64,000 nucleotides of DNA from Takakia lepidozioides. Its lineage: Eukaryota; Streptophyta; Takakiopsida; Takakiales; Takakiaceae. Shown in pieces: positions 22,216-32,681 of this stretch (positions are counted from its first letter, which is position 1; each line of letters opens with the position of its first letter). The DNA lies in NCBI GenBank assembly GCA_030704615.1, contig CM060731.1, positions 63,034,756 through 63,098,755 of the forward strand, given 5' to 3'. The notes beneath the pieces are model-generated. The model searched no databases. It was not told the DNA's origin and worked only from the letters and a program-made list of their open reading frames with translations. A program made the translations under genes and the position numbers.

Positions 22216-22689
22216 GAAGCATTTAGCCTCAGGTAACGATTTTGAGAAAACTTCATCCCTTTTGTGCTTGATTTTCTTCCGTCGATTTTTTTATTTTTTG
22301 CAAGTGGACCTTTATATCTCTACTTGAGATTGCTTTGGATGTTCTCTTCCATTGAACGAGAATGTAGCCCAAGAGGAGGGTGCGCACATTTTGCTGTTGT
22401 GACTTCTTTCAAAGCCATTTCAGCCGATTGTGTATAAGTTCAATACTACAACGTGCATCGATCCACTTGGGTTGGTGACAGATGTACAAATGTTGGGCTG
22501 TCGTATTGCACTCTACACTCATAGGTTCATATGTAGGTCGCTGTTTTTTGTTGCTTACATCACTAGGGCCCATGGAAGTGGATATGGGGTAAAGATGAGG
22601 GAGAAATAGAGCCCTTGGTATACGGTAATCCCGAACACTGTCCGTGCCACTGAAATTGTTGGATGTAACCTATGTTGACTGCAGCTTTC

Positions 22690-23981
22690 TTATCGTAAGG
22701 ATCGGCTGCTCGTTCACCTCGGCTATAGAGGTGTGAAGAACAATGGGGTGGATTTATGCCCTAAGACATCTACTCGGGTAAAAAGCCACTTTGCCCAATG
22801 TGGAGGCAATATTCCAATGTCTCTGGATCTCGACACGACCTCGTTAGGATGCCCCGATTAGTAGCCAATGGGACACTTGTGAGGCTTCAGGTATCTTTGG
22901 ACAAGTGGGTTGTGTCAAAGTAACACATGCTTCAACACCTCTTTGTACCCCTACATTTCAACGGAGTAGATGATTACGGCAACAATCCATGCAGGAAGAC
23001 CTTAGCTTGTCTGCATGGATAAAAAATGGACACAGTTTTTCTTCGATGCCAACATACCGTTTAATGTGGCTTACAAGGCTTCCGGCATTTGTTTCTGCCG
23101 TTAGAGAAATCTTAGAGTCCAAATCCACGTACGTGCCTCCTTCTTATCACAATCTCCGCACAAGATTGCTAGAAGACGTCATAACAGAGCTTACCCAAAA
23201 TGTCAACGATAGGACGGACGAGTCTTTGAGAAAATATGGAAGCACTATATGTGCCGATGGATGGAGTTTTGTTACAAACAGACCATTGATCAATGTCATG
23301 CTCGTATGTCCAGCTGGGGAAAATTCTTGGGATTGGTGGACACTAGTGGCGAGAAGAAAGATGGACGTTATCAATGTGGGTTATTGACGGACTTCATCGA
23401 ACAGGTCGGAAGTGATAGAATCGTGCAAATATGCACGAATAATGCCGCTAACATGCGAACATGTTATTGGCACGATATCCCCATATGTACTACCAAGGCT
23501 GTGCAGCTCATATCCTTGACATCCTTTTTGAAGATTGGGAGAAAAAACAGTAGGTGAAACAACTTGTGCAGCTAATGAAGACCGTTGTGTCGTTTATTCG
23601 CACACACCACATCCTTTTGACAATATATAGGAGGCATGAACCAAAATACAGCCTCCAGAATTTAGGCGAAACTCGTTTTGCCACTAACTTCTTGATGGTG
23701 GATCGGTTGGTGATGGTAAAGAGTAGTCTCGAGCACACCGTCATCGATCCTCAATGGGAGACGTATACATGGACGTTGCGGGACTCGAGAAAAGCCAAGT
23801 CAGTGGGCAAAAGTCGAAAGGTTCGCAACACCATTTGCAACGATGATTTCTGGAAGAAATGTGAGAACTTTGTTTATATGATAGTGCCGGTGCTAATTGT
23901 CTTGCGGGAGTTTGATGGAAAACAACCAGTAATGGGCAAGACATGGTTACTAATGCAAAATATAGAGAATCATATCTAATC
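22690..23981 (+). pseudogene. hAT-type (DUF659) transposase remnant
   Basis: The plus strand shows, across three frames: a BED-finger-like piece near 22760-22850 (TRVKSHFAQCGGNIP), the DUF659 core (22989-23387: ICADGWSFVTNRPLINVMLVCPAGE), its continuation in another frame (LGLVDTSGEKK, then IVQICTNNAANMR, 23300-23460) and a third block (23554-23979: LGETRFATNFLMVDRL, then VLREFDGKQPVMGK). These are landmark blocks of plant hAT transposases of the DUF659 type. At least two frameshifts and the loss of the C-terminal dimerisation region make it inactive. Confidence 0.8.
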
Positions 23982-24181
23982 CATGAGGCATCTTCCTTTC
24001 TCCTTAGAACCATTTTTTGATGTGGACGTTGGTGTGGCTTATAGACGCCAGAGTTTGTTAGTTAGCTTCTCACGTGGGAATGTTCGATAGATTGCATATT
24101 GGGCGGGGGTCAGGGGGTTAGGCACAAGGTGCATCAGCCAAAATGGGTGAGTATGCGATATGGATGGGCTCCTATATGGGG

Positions 24182-24300
24182 GTTTTGTAATTTATTAGCT
24201 TATTATTTATTAAGAAAATTTAGATGGGTTAGGTTGGTAAGTGTATGTTGACAATGTCCATGACGAACACACAAGTGACTCAGGTGTATATTTTAACTAA
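24182..24300 (-). repeat. Inverted subterminal repeat unit at right end of hAT-like element
   Basis: Read on the minus strand it matches the left-hand array units: TTAGTTAAAATATACACCTGAG, a GACATTGTCAACA core, CAACCTAACCCATCTAAAT and AATAATAAGCTAATAAA, in that order. Confidence 0.75.
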
Positions 24301-24485
24301 TCAAGACTCAATTGCATGCGCCTTTTACTCCACGTTCGAGTGTCAATCTAACGTATCACCTATGCCACCCAACGGTCCAATATGGAGACATTCTCTGGAT
24401 TGTCTAGCCAAATTCAGGCATTTGTTGGGCTTGTGGGCATATAAGCTTGCTTGGTTATGTTGCAAAAGTGGCGTGGTTTGTGTAG

Positions 24486-25107
24486 ATGGAGGCAAAAGCT
24501 AGAGACAAGGAGCAACGTGAACTGGTGCTGAAGGGAAGACATGAAGGAGGGTTAGATAGCATCCAAGAAATGGAGAAGAAACGTTTGCTGATGCGTACTG
24601 CTGTGAACCTGGCACTGCATCTAACCACTCCCCCAACCTCTGTACCACAGCACCTGCAGTCGCGTGTGACTGCCAGTGAACAGCACCTGGCTGCACTGCA
24701 AGCTGAGTGGTGTGTTTGCTCACTCCGCTGTTTGTTACCATCTTCGAACATAAAATAAAATGTGTTATTTTTCATGACAGCTGCATCTCAGCACCTTTTG
24801 TCAATATCCCAAATGTATTCAATGACCAGGGTTGGTTGCCTCCGAATGATTCTGAGTGACGCTTGGAGCATCGTGACGAGTTTTGGATGTCATGAATTAT
24901 ACATGACTGGGTTAATATATTGTCACAACTGAAGGTTAAGATGTGGGTCCATTAATGCAGGGATGCAGTGAGCAACCCTTGGAGGAGAAGAAGGCTGAGC
25001 TGGAGAAAATTGCTTTAAGTGGCAAAGGGGAGCTGCATGGGAAGCTATGGCACATTAAAGAAATGCAGCAGCAAATGAAGCCCTTGGGTACCCTGCCTTG
25101 TGTTAGG
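24486..25107 (+). pseudogene. CCDC22: CCDC22 middle/C-terminal exon fragments, inverted relative to N-terminal part
   Basis: Two plus-strand exons with good splice borders: 24486-24715 (behind TGTGTAG) and 24961-25107 (behind AATGCAG). They code a coiled-coil region with AVNLALHLTT, SRVTASEQHLAALQAEW and then PLEEKKAELEKIALSGK and HGKLWHIKEMQQQMK. I match this to the central coiled coil of CCDC22, a subunit of the COMMD/CCC complex that works with the retriever/WASH endosomal recycling machinery. The N-terminal part of CCDC22 is on the opposite strand at 25.7-27.3 kb, so the locus has been rearranged. The downstream C-terminal exons are missing. Confidence 0.5.
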
Positions 25108-25560
25108 TAGGTGTTTAGTTCTGCTGTGTTCGTCTGTGGGGTCGCTCATTTGCTAGGAAATTTCCTTGATGTCCTATTTCTCTACCAGTTGTTTACCCAT
25201 TTGAAGAGGGATTCGGACCGCACTGTACCACCGTGGCTACTCTCATGCATATGTACTCAAACACCATGCTCTTGTCCAGCTAGAGCTGGAGAAGATTGCT
25301 TTAAGTGGCAAAGGGGAGCTGCATGGGAAGCTAAGGCACATTAAAGAAATGCGGCAGCAAATGAAGCACCCTGCCTTGTGTTAGGTAGGTTTTTAGTTCT
25401 GCTGTGTTCGTCAGTGGGGTAGCTCATTTGCTAGGAAATTTCCTTGATGTCCTATTTCTCTACCAGTTGTTTACCCATTTGAAGAGGGATTCGGACCGCA
25501 CTGTACCACCGTGGCTACTCTCATGCATATGTACTCAAACACCATGCTCTTGTCCAGCTA
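24997..25560 (+). repeat. Tandem duplication of a 286 bp exon-intron unit
   Basis: Bases 24997-25282 are repeated at 25283-25560 with ~97% identity by eye and an 8 bp deletion in the second copy. The unit holds most of the second CCDC22 fragment exon and its following intron. In copy two the deletion changes the frame end, giving a stop right after MKHPALC. The duplication is recent compared with the decay of the gene. Confidence 0.9.
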
Positions 25561-25693
25561 GGCTCTGCCCCGACATATTTCTATACAAGGCCTACCCATC
25601 AACACCCTCCCCCCCACTTCCCCATCCCCACAACTCACCATACACTTTATTGAATTCACATTTTGCCATGACCGCTACCGAAATGACTCGATT

Positions 25694-27280
25694 CTAGAGA
25701 AACGCCAAAAATATGCCCCGCTCATCCTCGCAATCCGAAGACGGGGCTGGAAAAAGTGAGCCAATTTCAAAAGATGTCAAGCTATGCACCTTGTCAGCCT
25801 GTGCAATGAGGCTTGCCAACTGCTCTTGAAGCTGTGCACTGACCAGGGTGTGCGTCTTTGCTTGATGCTGTCTGTCACCCACCTGAGCAACTACTGCCGC
25901 ACCCCAACTTTCTTCCTGACCTAAAAGATGGGATATTTCCAAAGCACAGGAACTGGCACCAGCAGTTCCAGGGCCCCTGTCCAGTAGTAATACACCTTTA
26001 CTGATCACTTTGTGTCTCCACTGTTTGACCTGTTGGGCAAGCTGAGCCAGCTCTGCATCTTCCAAGCCTTTTGATGTCTTCACATTCAGCTCCAGGAGAG
26101 CTGGAAGCAGCCATGCCCTGGGCTTTGCCTGCAGGAAAACCAATGCTGGCTTTTTCTGCGCTTTCCCTTCAACAGCCCTGGAAGTACTCAGCCGTAAGGA
26201 ACAAGTTCTGAAAGGAACCCCTACATCACCTTCGTCCTTTGCTGATGTGTGTGCGGAAGCATGTGAGTGCACCACCGCGTGCTGTACTGTCGCACTCAGT
26301 TGTCAAGGGTGGGGGCGGCGTGCCCTTTTCGTCCTCTAGCAGACGGCGTTGAAGATCTGGAGAGCTGGTCCAGCAGAAAGCGGAGCAGGCGGTGTGTGTT
26401 GCTGTGTGATGGGTAAAGGAACTGCAGCACGCATGTCATGTCACTTCCCTCTTTCTACTCCAATCTTTCCTGCTCCTGCATGCATGGCCACCTTCCCTCT
26501 CCCTTTCACTCTGTACCTCCATTACCTTACCATGAACTATTTGACTCTACAGCCTCCACCACATGATGAGTGTCAAGGATTGAATCAAATCCAATCATGA
26601 TATACCTGGACAGCGCTAAATCCAACCATTTCTTGCACATTTCCAACATTGCAGTGGGTATGATCTCGATGCATATTCTCCAGGAATAAGCCCAAGCTGC
26701 AAAGCCTACCTATCTGATCAGCCTAGCATCTACTGCCAAACATTCCCGTTCATCTGTATCTCGCTATGGAGCTCACTGCGAACGCCCATATACTGCAGCT
26801 CCCAGTGGGAACCAATCTTCTACTAAAAAACTTCAGATGATGCTATACAGGAAGGGAACAGCTGACCAACTGCGGACTACTACAGCTAAAGTCTGCCGAC
26901 CATCAGCAGTTGACCGACTCATCATTGTGAAAGCCCATTGTCTTACAACTGTCCACCTAATTGCAGAACAATTAGATACCAAGAGCTATCTCATGTTGAC
27001 AGAGAATTCAACCCTCACAAACAGAAAGCAAATGCAGATACATTGGACACTGGCCTGATGGAAGCTCAGGTTACCCTGATAGCCAAGCTGCTTGATGTCC
27101 AATGCCAAATCCATACACACTCGAAAGCGCTCGGCTGTGCCTGATGGAAGCCCGCTGGTGGGCGGCGAGGTGCTAGAGCCACGCATCAGCGCCACAGCCT
27201 GCTCGCATATGACCACCAAGGCATTGGGACCTACTTCATGTACACCCTTGGCCTCCATCGGCACGTTCACCTCCGGCCTG
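25694..27280 (-). pseudogene. CCDC22: CCDC22 N-terminal exons, frameshifted
   Basis: Exon 27280-27055 codes the N-terminal NN-CH-like domain part: VNVPMEAKGVHEVGP, then AERFRVCMDLALDIKQLGYQ. The next exon starts at 26421 behind TGCAG and continues FLYPSHSNTHRLLRFLLDQL, a hallmark of CCDC22. The join requires a GC donor (CAG/GCCAGT) at 27054-27053. The exon then runs toward 25694 through VPFRTCSLRL, KPRAWLLPALLELN and a helical HTLVSAQLQEQLASLIAQA. A shift of frame is needed near 26300 (after APTLD), where the direct frame meets TGA. With the inverted fragment at 24.5-25.1 kb and no C-terminus, the gene is probably dead. The 5'-most exon was not found. Confidence 0.6.
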
Positions 27281-27321
27281 CTGCAGAGCTACCAACATAA
27301 TCTGCTGTGCATCATCCATCC

Positions 27322-27344
27322 CTCTCTCTCTCTCTCTCTCTCTC
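27322..27344. repeat. (CT)n microsatellite
   Basis: About eleven CT dinucleotides in a row, followed by an ACCC-rich tail. It lies just upstream of the first recognised CCDC22 exon (minus strand), in likely intron or 5' sequence. Confidence 0.9.
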
Positions 27345-27639
27345 AAACCCACCCACCCACCTATGAGCTATGCTGCAGGCAACCCTTAAATCGTGGAACG
27401 CCCTTGGGCAGAGGCTTAGCCTTCGCAGAAAGCTAACGGAAGAGACACACAATTCTCCATGACAGACGGTTAGGAGATAATTTACTGAACATTTAGAGTA
27501 GCTTAGGCAACCTCAAGTAAGCACTACATTATGTTTTTTCTACGGTCAAGGGGCACTAGTGTAAAGTACCCTTGTGGCCATTGATACAAAGGGACAGAAA
27601 CTATCTTTGTCAGGGGCTGACGCCCGTGGTATGACTTAC

Positions 27640-28110
27640 TTTGTAACAGACAATTGATTCCCAGTTTCCCAGATTTCCTCTAGAAATCCCTGTACACAAG
27701 CATCAATCTGCTGTGTGTGATTTGCCCAATAACTCGGCCCCAAAAGGGACTGGGCTTGCTCAGCCTTGAGATTTGAAGTTGGTAAACAGAGGTACAGGCA
27801 CAAATCCGTTGATGGATTTGAACAGCATGTCTCTCCGGTGAGAGTATCCAGGGGCCAGGAGTGAATCAGAAAATTAATCTTGTCTTCAGGTTGCCCACAC
27901 AACAGGCATTTGCAATCCCCTTTTCCTCTCTGCATCTGTTTGTTACTCAAAGGTAGGCTTCCCGCCCTGAGTGTGCCATAGAAATAGAAAGGGCTGGCTG
28001 AAGCAGTGGGGCTAGAATTGAGAAGGCCTGAGCCACAAACATGATGGAACCAATGACGTGATCTGAGGCTAACAGCTCGAAATGACAATAAAGACAAATG
28101 AATTTGACAG
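27640..28110 (-). pseudogene. LINE fragment, C-terminal zinc-binding (zf-RVT) region
   Basis: The minus-strand frame 28187-27636 contains PFYFYGTLRAGSLPLSNKQM, then CKCLLCGQPEDKINFLIHSW. This matches the Cys-rich region that ends many plant LINE reverse transcriptases (CxLCG...E...HL). No polymerase domain is present. It belongs to a different LINE from the one at 37.6 kb. Confidence 0.6.
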
Positions 28111-28634
28111 ATCATAATAAAAGCATGAAACAAAAAGGAAGCTAGTCTTCTGACCACTAAAACTAACCAGTAACAGTAGTCCACCAAGATGATTTCTCAG
28201 TATGAAATTTGCACAACAGTGCCTCGGTGAAACAACCTGAGCTATTCAAGGTTGTCTTGATTCCAGGGCCGCATATTTATCCATGCGTACTAAGAAGATC
28301 AAGAAATTTCTTCATCAGTATACATATGCAAAACTGCTAGATTCATTATCCTTTGACCAACCATGCTACAATGGCAAAAACAAGACAAATCCACTACCAG
28401 AATTTTTATCACCACCCACTCTGAAAAATTAAACCTCGCTTCATTGGCTCTTATGTTACAGAGGCATTGGATGTCTTGCTCCATTGGCATACTTCGCTGT
28501 GTTGCAGTTCCAAAACAGGAGTGGTGAAGAAATTCATCTTTCTCCAGTAGCTTCACATTCTTCTCTCTGACTGCACCATCACGTGACACTTGTGCAGTGC
28601 AGCCGATGGTCGAGAGTGTTAGCCCCGCCATACA

Positions 28635-30949
28635 TCAAGCCATGAGGTCTTCAGATTGTCCAAAGTAGCATCCAGCGATGGTGATCATCAAGTTAAGCAT
28701 GTGGAGTTCTTCATCATCCACTGACTCCTTAGTTGCACGAAGCATCGCACACCTAACAACGAGTTAACAACCCAACCTTTACAATCAGTGAGTTTGCAGA
28801 GCTAACTCCTCCTAGTTGGGTGAAAAGTCTCAAGAGGAGCCTCAGTACCTCTTTCACAGCACATGACGTCCTATTTGCAAGTTTCAGTGGTACTTTAGCT
28901 GGTATTGAGCACAGATACAACTTATTGAGAGACACGAAGCAAGGCACACATTACTCGGATGACAACCTGACTTTCACCAGTCTATGCGTGAGATACTGTT
29001 GTACCTTCTCAACAGTGCCCGAAAAGCAGCACTTGTCTGTGCATCTAAAGGCTTGTCAACCACAGCAGAGAGAGCAAATAGCCACAGGGCACGCTCTCAA
29101 GGTAATCCCTCCAACCTTTCTAACCATGCCACATGGTAACGGAAGAGAGACGCACGTGAGACCTCATCCAAACTTAACATTATCCCCAGCAGTGGTGGCT
29201 TCGGAACTCTTGATTCACCAAACATATCTTCCACTTTGTGCCCTGTGGTGCTACTTGGATCGGCACTGGTGGTTTTGAAACTCCCACCTTCATTTCCAGT
29301 GATGCTCTTTGTACTCACTTCAGTACTCAACAATTCGGACCCGACCCCTATCTCTGAACATCTGTATCTTTCTAAACCCAAATTGTTCATGTTCGTTGCT
29401 AACTCAACAGCTGCTTCTTCAGTCTCTGCCTGTAGCTCTATATCAAGGGCCATGTTCTCCGTGTTGTCAGTCTCATCTCCTGTAGAGGCCAAGGATTCTT
29501 CTTCTGGGGAGGTAGTAACCATGCCAAACGAGAAGGCCTCCCATTCTGCCTGGCTATGAGTGGAAGGTAGAGGGCCCACATCGCACGCAGGCAGCTGTTT
29601 GATGCTTAAGACAGCCTACAACACAAATGAAGGATACCTTCAGTAACTGATGAGAGCAATGCTAGACTTCTTTAACCAGGGAGAGAACCTCAACTGATGG
29701 GAAGTATCCAACCAGAGTCTGGATACAACATTGCTCGAAGAAATGGAGCTCACCATCCGAAGGTCCGAGAAATCTGCTAGAAACATTCTCTCCCATTCCT
29801 TTGATGGAAGCAAATGAGGAGCGCAAGGAGTCACAGAGGAAATGGATGGCATGTATGGGGTCTGTTCTGCTGAAAGCTTGCATGGGTCAATTTTAGCTAC
29901 CTTCACTTTAGGACATTGTGCTGCCTCCCATCTGCTTACCACCCCCAATCACCAACCCCCATCACCAGTTAAACCATTAGCTAATCCACAGTGGTAAGAA
30001 GGGAGCTGCACTGCTTTCGGAGTATATATGCACTTCAGCACAAGTGACCACATATGATATAGTGTCATTCCGATTGATATCACTACCAATGAGAAATTAG
30101 AAATACACATCTCTCCCCTTCCTATTGACTTCCTGCCTGATGGTGTAACCACAGAAAAGCCAAAGAGGGAAGACATCAGAAGTATCAGAACCCCTAGGGA
30201 TTACAGTGCAAACTCACACAAAGCCGAATAAAAACAGAGAAGGGAAGGTGGCAGGCAATGTGCCTGACATGGCGCAAATACTCCCAGCCATCTTGTGGGG
30301 GTCCTGACTCGAAGTCAGGCTCCCCCTCTACAGCAAATGCCCGGGGCTGAAAGTTTTCAATCTCATCATCACTATCCTCTTCATAAAGCTCTGATTCTGC
30401 CGCTGCCACCACCCCAGGATGAGAGCCACTATCATGCCCATGATCAAGAATTTTCTGATTGTTGGAGGACGCTGTCGCTTCGTAGCCCAACTCGTGATGA
30501 ATGTCGCCATCTGCATGGCACACTGTTGGTAAACATCTCTCTCCCTTAAGACACCAAGCCCTGAAACCTCACTACCCAATGCCAAACGCAAGAACGCCTT
30601 CCTGTCCCAGTTCGACGGCAGTACAATAAGAAACCATACCAGGCTCACTAATGGACGCATTCAATTTCTTAGCCGGGCGCTGCCGCCTGTCCGCATTCTT
30701 GTGTCGAGTGTGCACAAGCCCCACATCTAGCTGGTAAAGCTCGTCGGCAACAGACCCTATCTCAGCCATCACTTCATCCCACCTTCCTGGCGTGTGATCC
30801 ACCCTGCCACGCAACGCTTGCAGCTCCTCCTTACGATACTGCAATCTTTGTTTCCCTTCCCCTGATCTCAGGAAATCTTCAGCGGTTGCGTCCATGGGAA
30901 ACGATTCACTCAGACCCATGGCGGGTATCTTTGTAACAAGGCCCGCCAT
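28635..30949 (-). pseudogene. GEMIN2: GEMIN2/SIP1 (SMN-complex subunit), five exons, disrupted
   Basis: Exons on the minus strand: 30949-30640 (ATG start), 30522-30264, 29931-29668, 29615-29005 and 28752-28635 (TGA). The joined frames show the family signature: GWEYLRHVR / WEAAQCPKVKVAKID, KEWERMFLADFSDLRM, LVGYFPSVEVLSLVKE, AEWEAFSFG, LDEVSRASLFRYHVAWLE, ALWLFALSAVVDKPLD and LMITIAGCYFGQSEDL. GEMIN2 binds Sm proteins during spliceosomal snRNP assembly. The exon 2 donor is GC (CAG/GCACAT). Two defects are seen. In exon 3 the frame shifts at ~29750 unless a 35 nt GT-AG segment (29753-29719) is removed, and the following intron would be only 52 nt. In exon 4 an in-frame TGA (29099-29097) splits a conserved block, in a context expected for CGA (Arg). 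It is either a decayed duplicate or a gene with assembly errors. Confidence 0.8.
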
Positions 30950-32681
30950 GTTTCCATGCAGCACCCTAATAAGCAGTTATGTCCAGAGCTTCGGATCAAG
31001 GCAGGAGAAGGCTGCTCCAAGACTTCGATATCACCTGGGGCAAGGGCGGCTTGCTCTGCACCCGTGCTTCCGACTCAATTGTTAAGTAATTGGAAGGACA
31101 CCGTCCCCTCGCATTGGCAAGACCCCTGGTGGTGAGAGAGAGGAGGGTTTGGAAGGTGATTGTAACTGGAAACACAAACGGGCGAGGGATCCCAAATTCA
31201 AAGCCCAGCTTAAGTAGAGAATGATCCCTTGTCAAGAACTGCAGTCATCTCAGAAAATTTGCACGAAGGAAGATAGGGTGGGGAGCTGAACTTAACAGCA
31301 AGACATTTTTCCCCTTCTTCATCCTCTGCTTTTGCTGCTGCAGCTGCTCCAGACATAATAGCTGACACTGCGGCTTCTCTCAAGCAGTGGTTGTGAGCAA
31401 AGGGTCAATCAGACCGGTGTCTGCACTTCCTCTCTGGTATTGAGTTCCTACTCAAGCCTATGATGTGGTCCATACACAGGTTTTGTATTGATCTACAATA
31501 ATCTATACACAGGTATAGATTATTGTCACTGAATCACTGAATCACTGACAATTCTCTAATCACTTGGACGCAGTGATTCAACGCAGCACTTTCCGTTGGT
31601 TCTCTCTCCAGAACGCAGCTCCCAATGGCATGTAGCCATAGCAGCCTGTGTTGCCAATTTTGATAGACTGGATAGATGTAGTCAGTCAGGATGCCATGGG
31701 ATGTGAGAGAAAAGATTCTTTCCAAAATACTACGGTACTCGAGATGGAGCAGCAGTGTCTCTTCAAGCATGGGTTCAGAAAGTTGAACAAGGAAAGCAGT
31801 TTTTGTTTGTAATCTACCTTGTATCAATACATTTGGTGTTTCCCAAATCTGGCAAAAGCTACTTCATTTTCACAATTCCTGTGTGGCACTGTTTCTTAAT
31901 GAGTCCTCATGAAAAATTGCCACCATTGAATTCGAACATGGCCCTACTGCTGATTTTTTTGTCAGGCCATATATGCAGCAGTGTTCGTCTACATGCAACT
32001 GATTATAAGTAGTGTCCAAGGGTGGGAATTTTGTGCAGCAGCCAATTGAGTTAAAGCTGAAAAGGTAGTGCACATTACTGAAAACATGATAAAGCTACCA
32101 ACAATTGACATTGAAATGGTAATCAGCAGCAGACTTGGGGATCTCTGGGCAATACTCATTCTACACAAACCTACAGAGATGTGCAGTGTAGGCAATCATT
32201 AACTTGGCTAGAGAAGACATCTGGAGAAACTGTGAAGATTTGCCAGGAGGGAGGAACAGGTGCAGGAGCAACCACAAATACCAAGGGTCAGTCCGATTCA
32301 TAGGATCACAGTCAAGGAGAATATTTGGTGTAATACTTCGTGTAAATCAATGAATGTACATGAATATTCTGGTGCACAACTCCGCTTGGTTGCACCCCCA
32401 GCCTTAACTAACTCAATCCCATATTCAACTCAATTATGTCTCTAGTGCAACTTCTTCCATCTCATGTCTCAAGAACTGCCATGGCCCTGTGGCCATTCCC
32501 AGCCTGCATACATAGGATATCACCTTATTTTTCAGAAGCACACATACAAAAACTTTTCACATTCCATATGGACTCACTCTTAACAAAACTTCCCTGGTTG
32601 AAAATCTGCCAAAAGCTTGGTCCTCTTCTTGGGTTTAATTTTCCATGTGGCTCTTAGGTGCAATATCCTGAACCTAATAGA
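30950..32681. other. Intergenic stretch, GEMIN2 upstream and MATE downstream region
   Basis: No convincing exon. The GEMIN2 promoter should lie in 30950-31300, where a pyrimidine-rich and CTG-rich patch is seen but no TATA box. A minus-strand open frame of 97 codons (31827-31534) has no recognised similarity. A short direct repeat of GAATCACT and a TCTATACACAGGTATAGATTA-type near-palindrome are at 31490-31545. Confidence 0.4.

Larger units (their letters stand above)
19855..24300 (+). mobile_element. hAT-like DNA transposon with subterminal repeat array (approximate limits)
   Basis: A decayed DUF659/hAT-type transposase (22690-23981) is flanked on the left by a ~1.3 kb array of similar ~110-180 bp AT-rich units (19855-21755, minus a nested MITE). 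On the right is one inverted unit (24182-24300). Left and right copies are reverse complements, as expected for subterminal repeats of one DNA transposon. Terminal inverted repeats and an 8 bp target duplication could not be fixed by eye, so the limits are approximate. Confidence 0.55.

Noticed and set aside
28820..29278. 152-codon plus-strand frame
   Set aside because: It lies antisense to GEMIN2 exon 4 and has no domain. The minus strand explains the conservation.
29719..29753. 35 nt GT-AG intron in GEMIN2
   Set aside because: Removing it restores frame, but 35 nt is shorter than plant introns normally are. I kept it only as one possible explanation of the frame break.
31534..31827. 97-codon minus-strand frame between GEMIN2 and MATE
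   Set aside because: It has no start-context, splice or domain support and does not join in phase to either neighbour.
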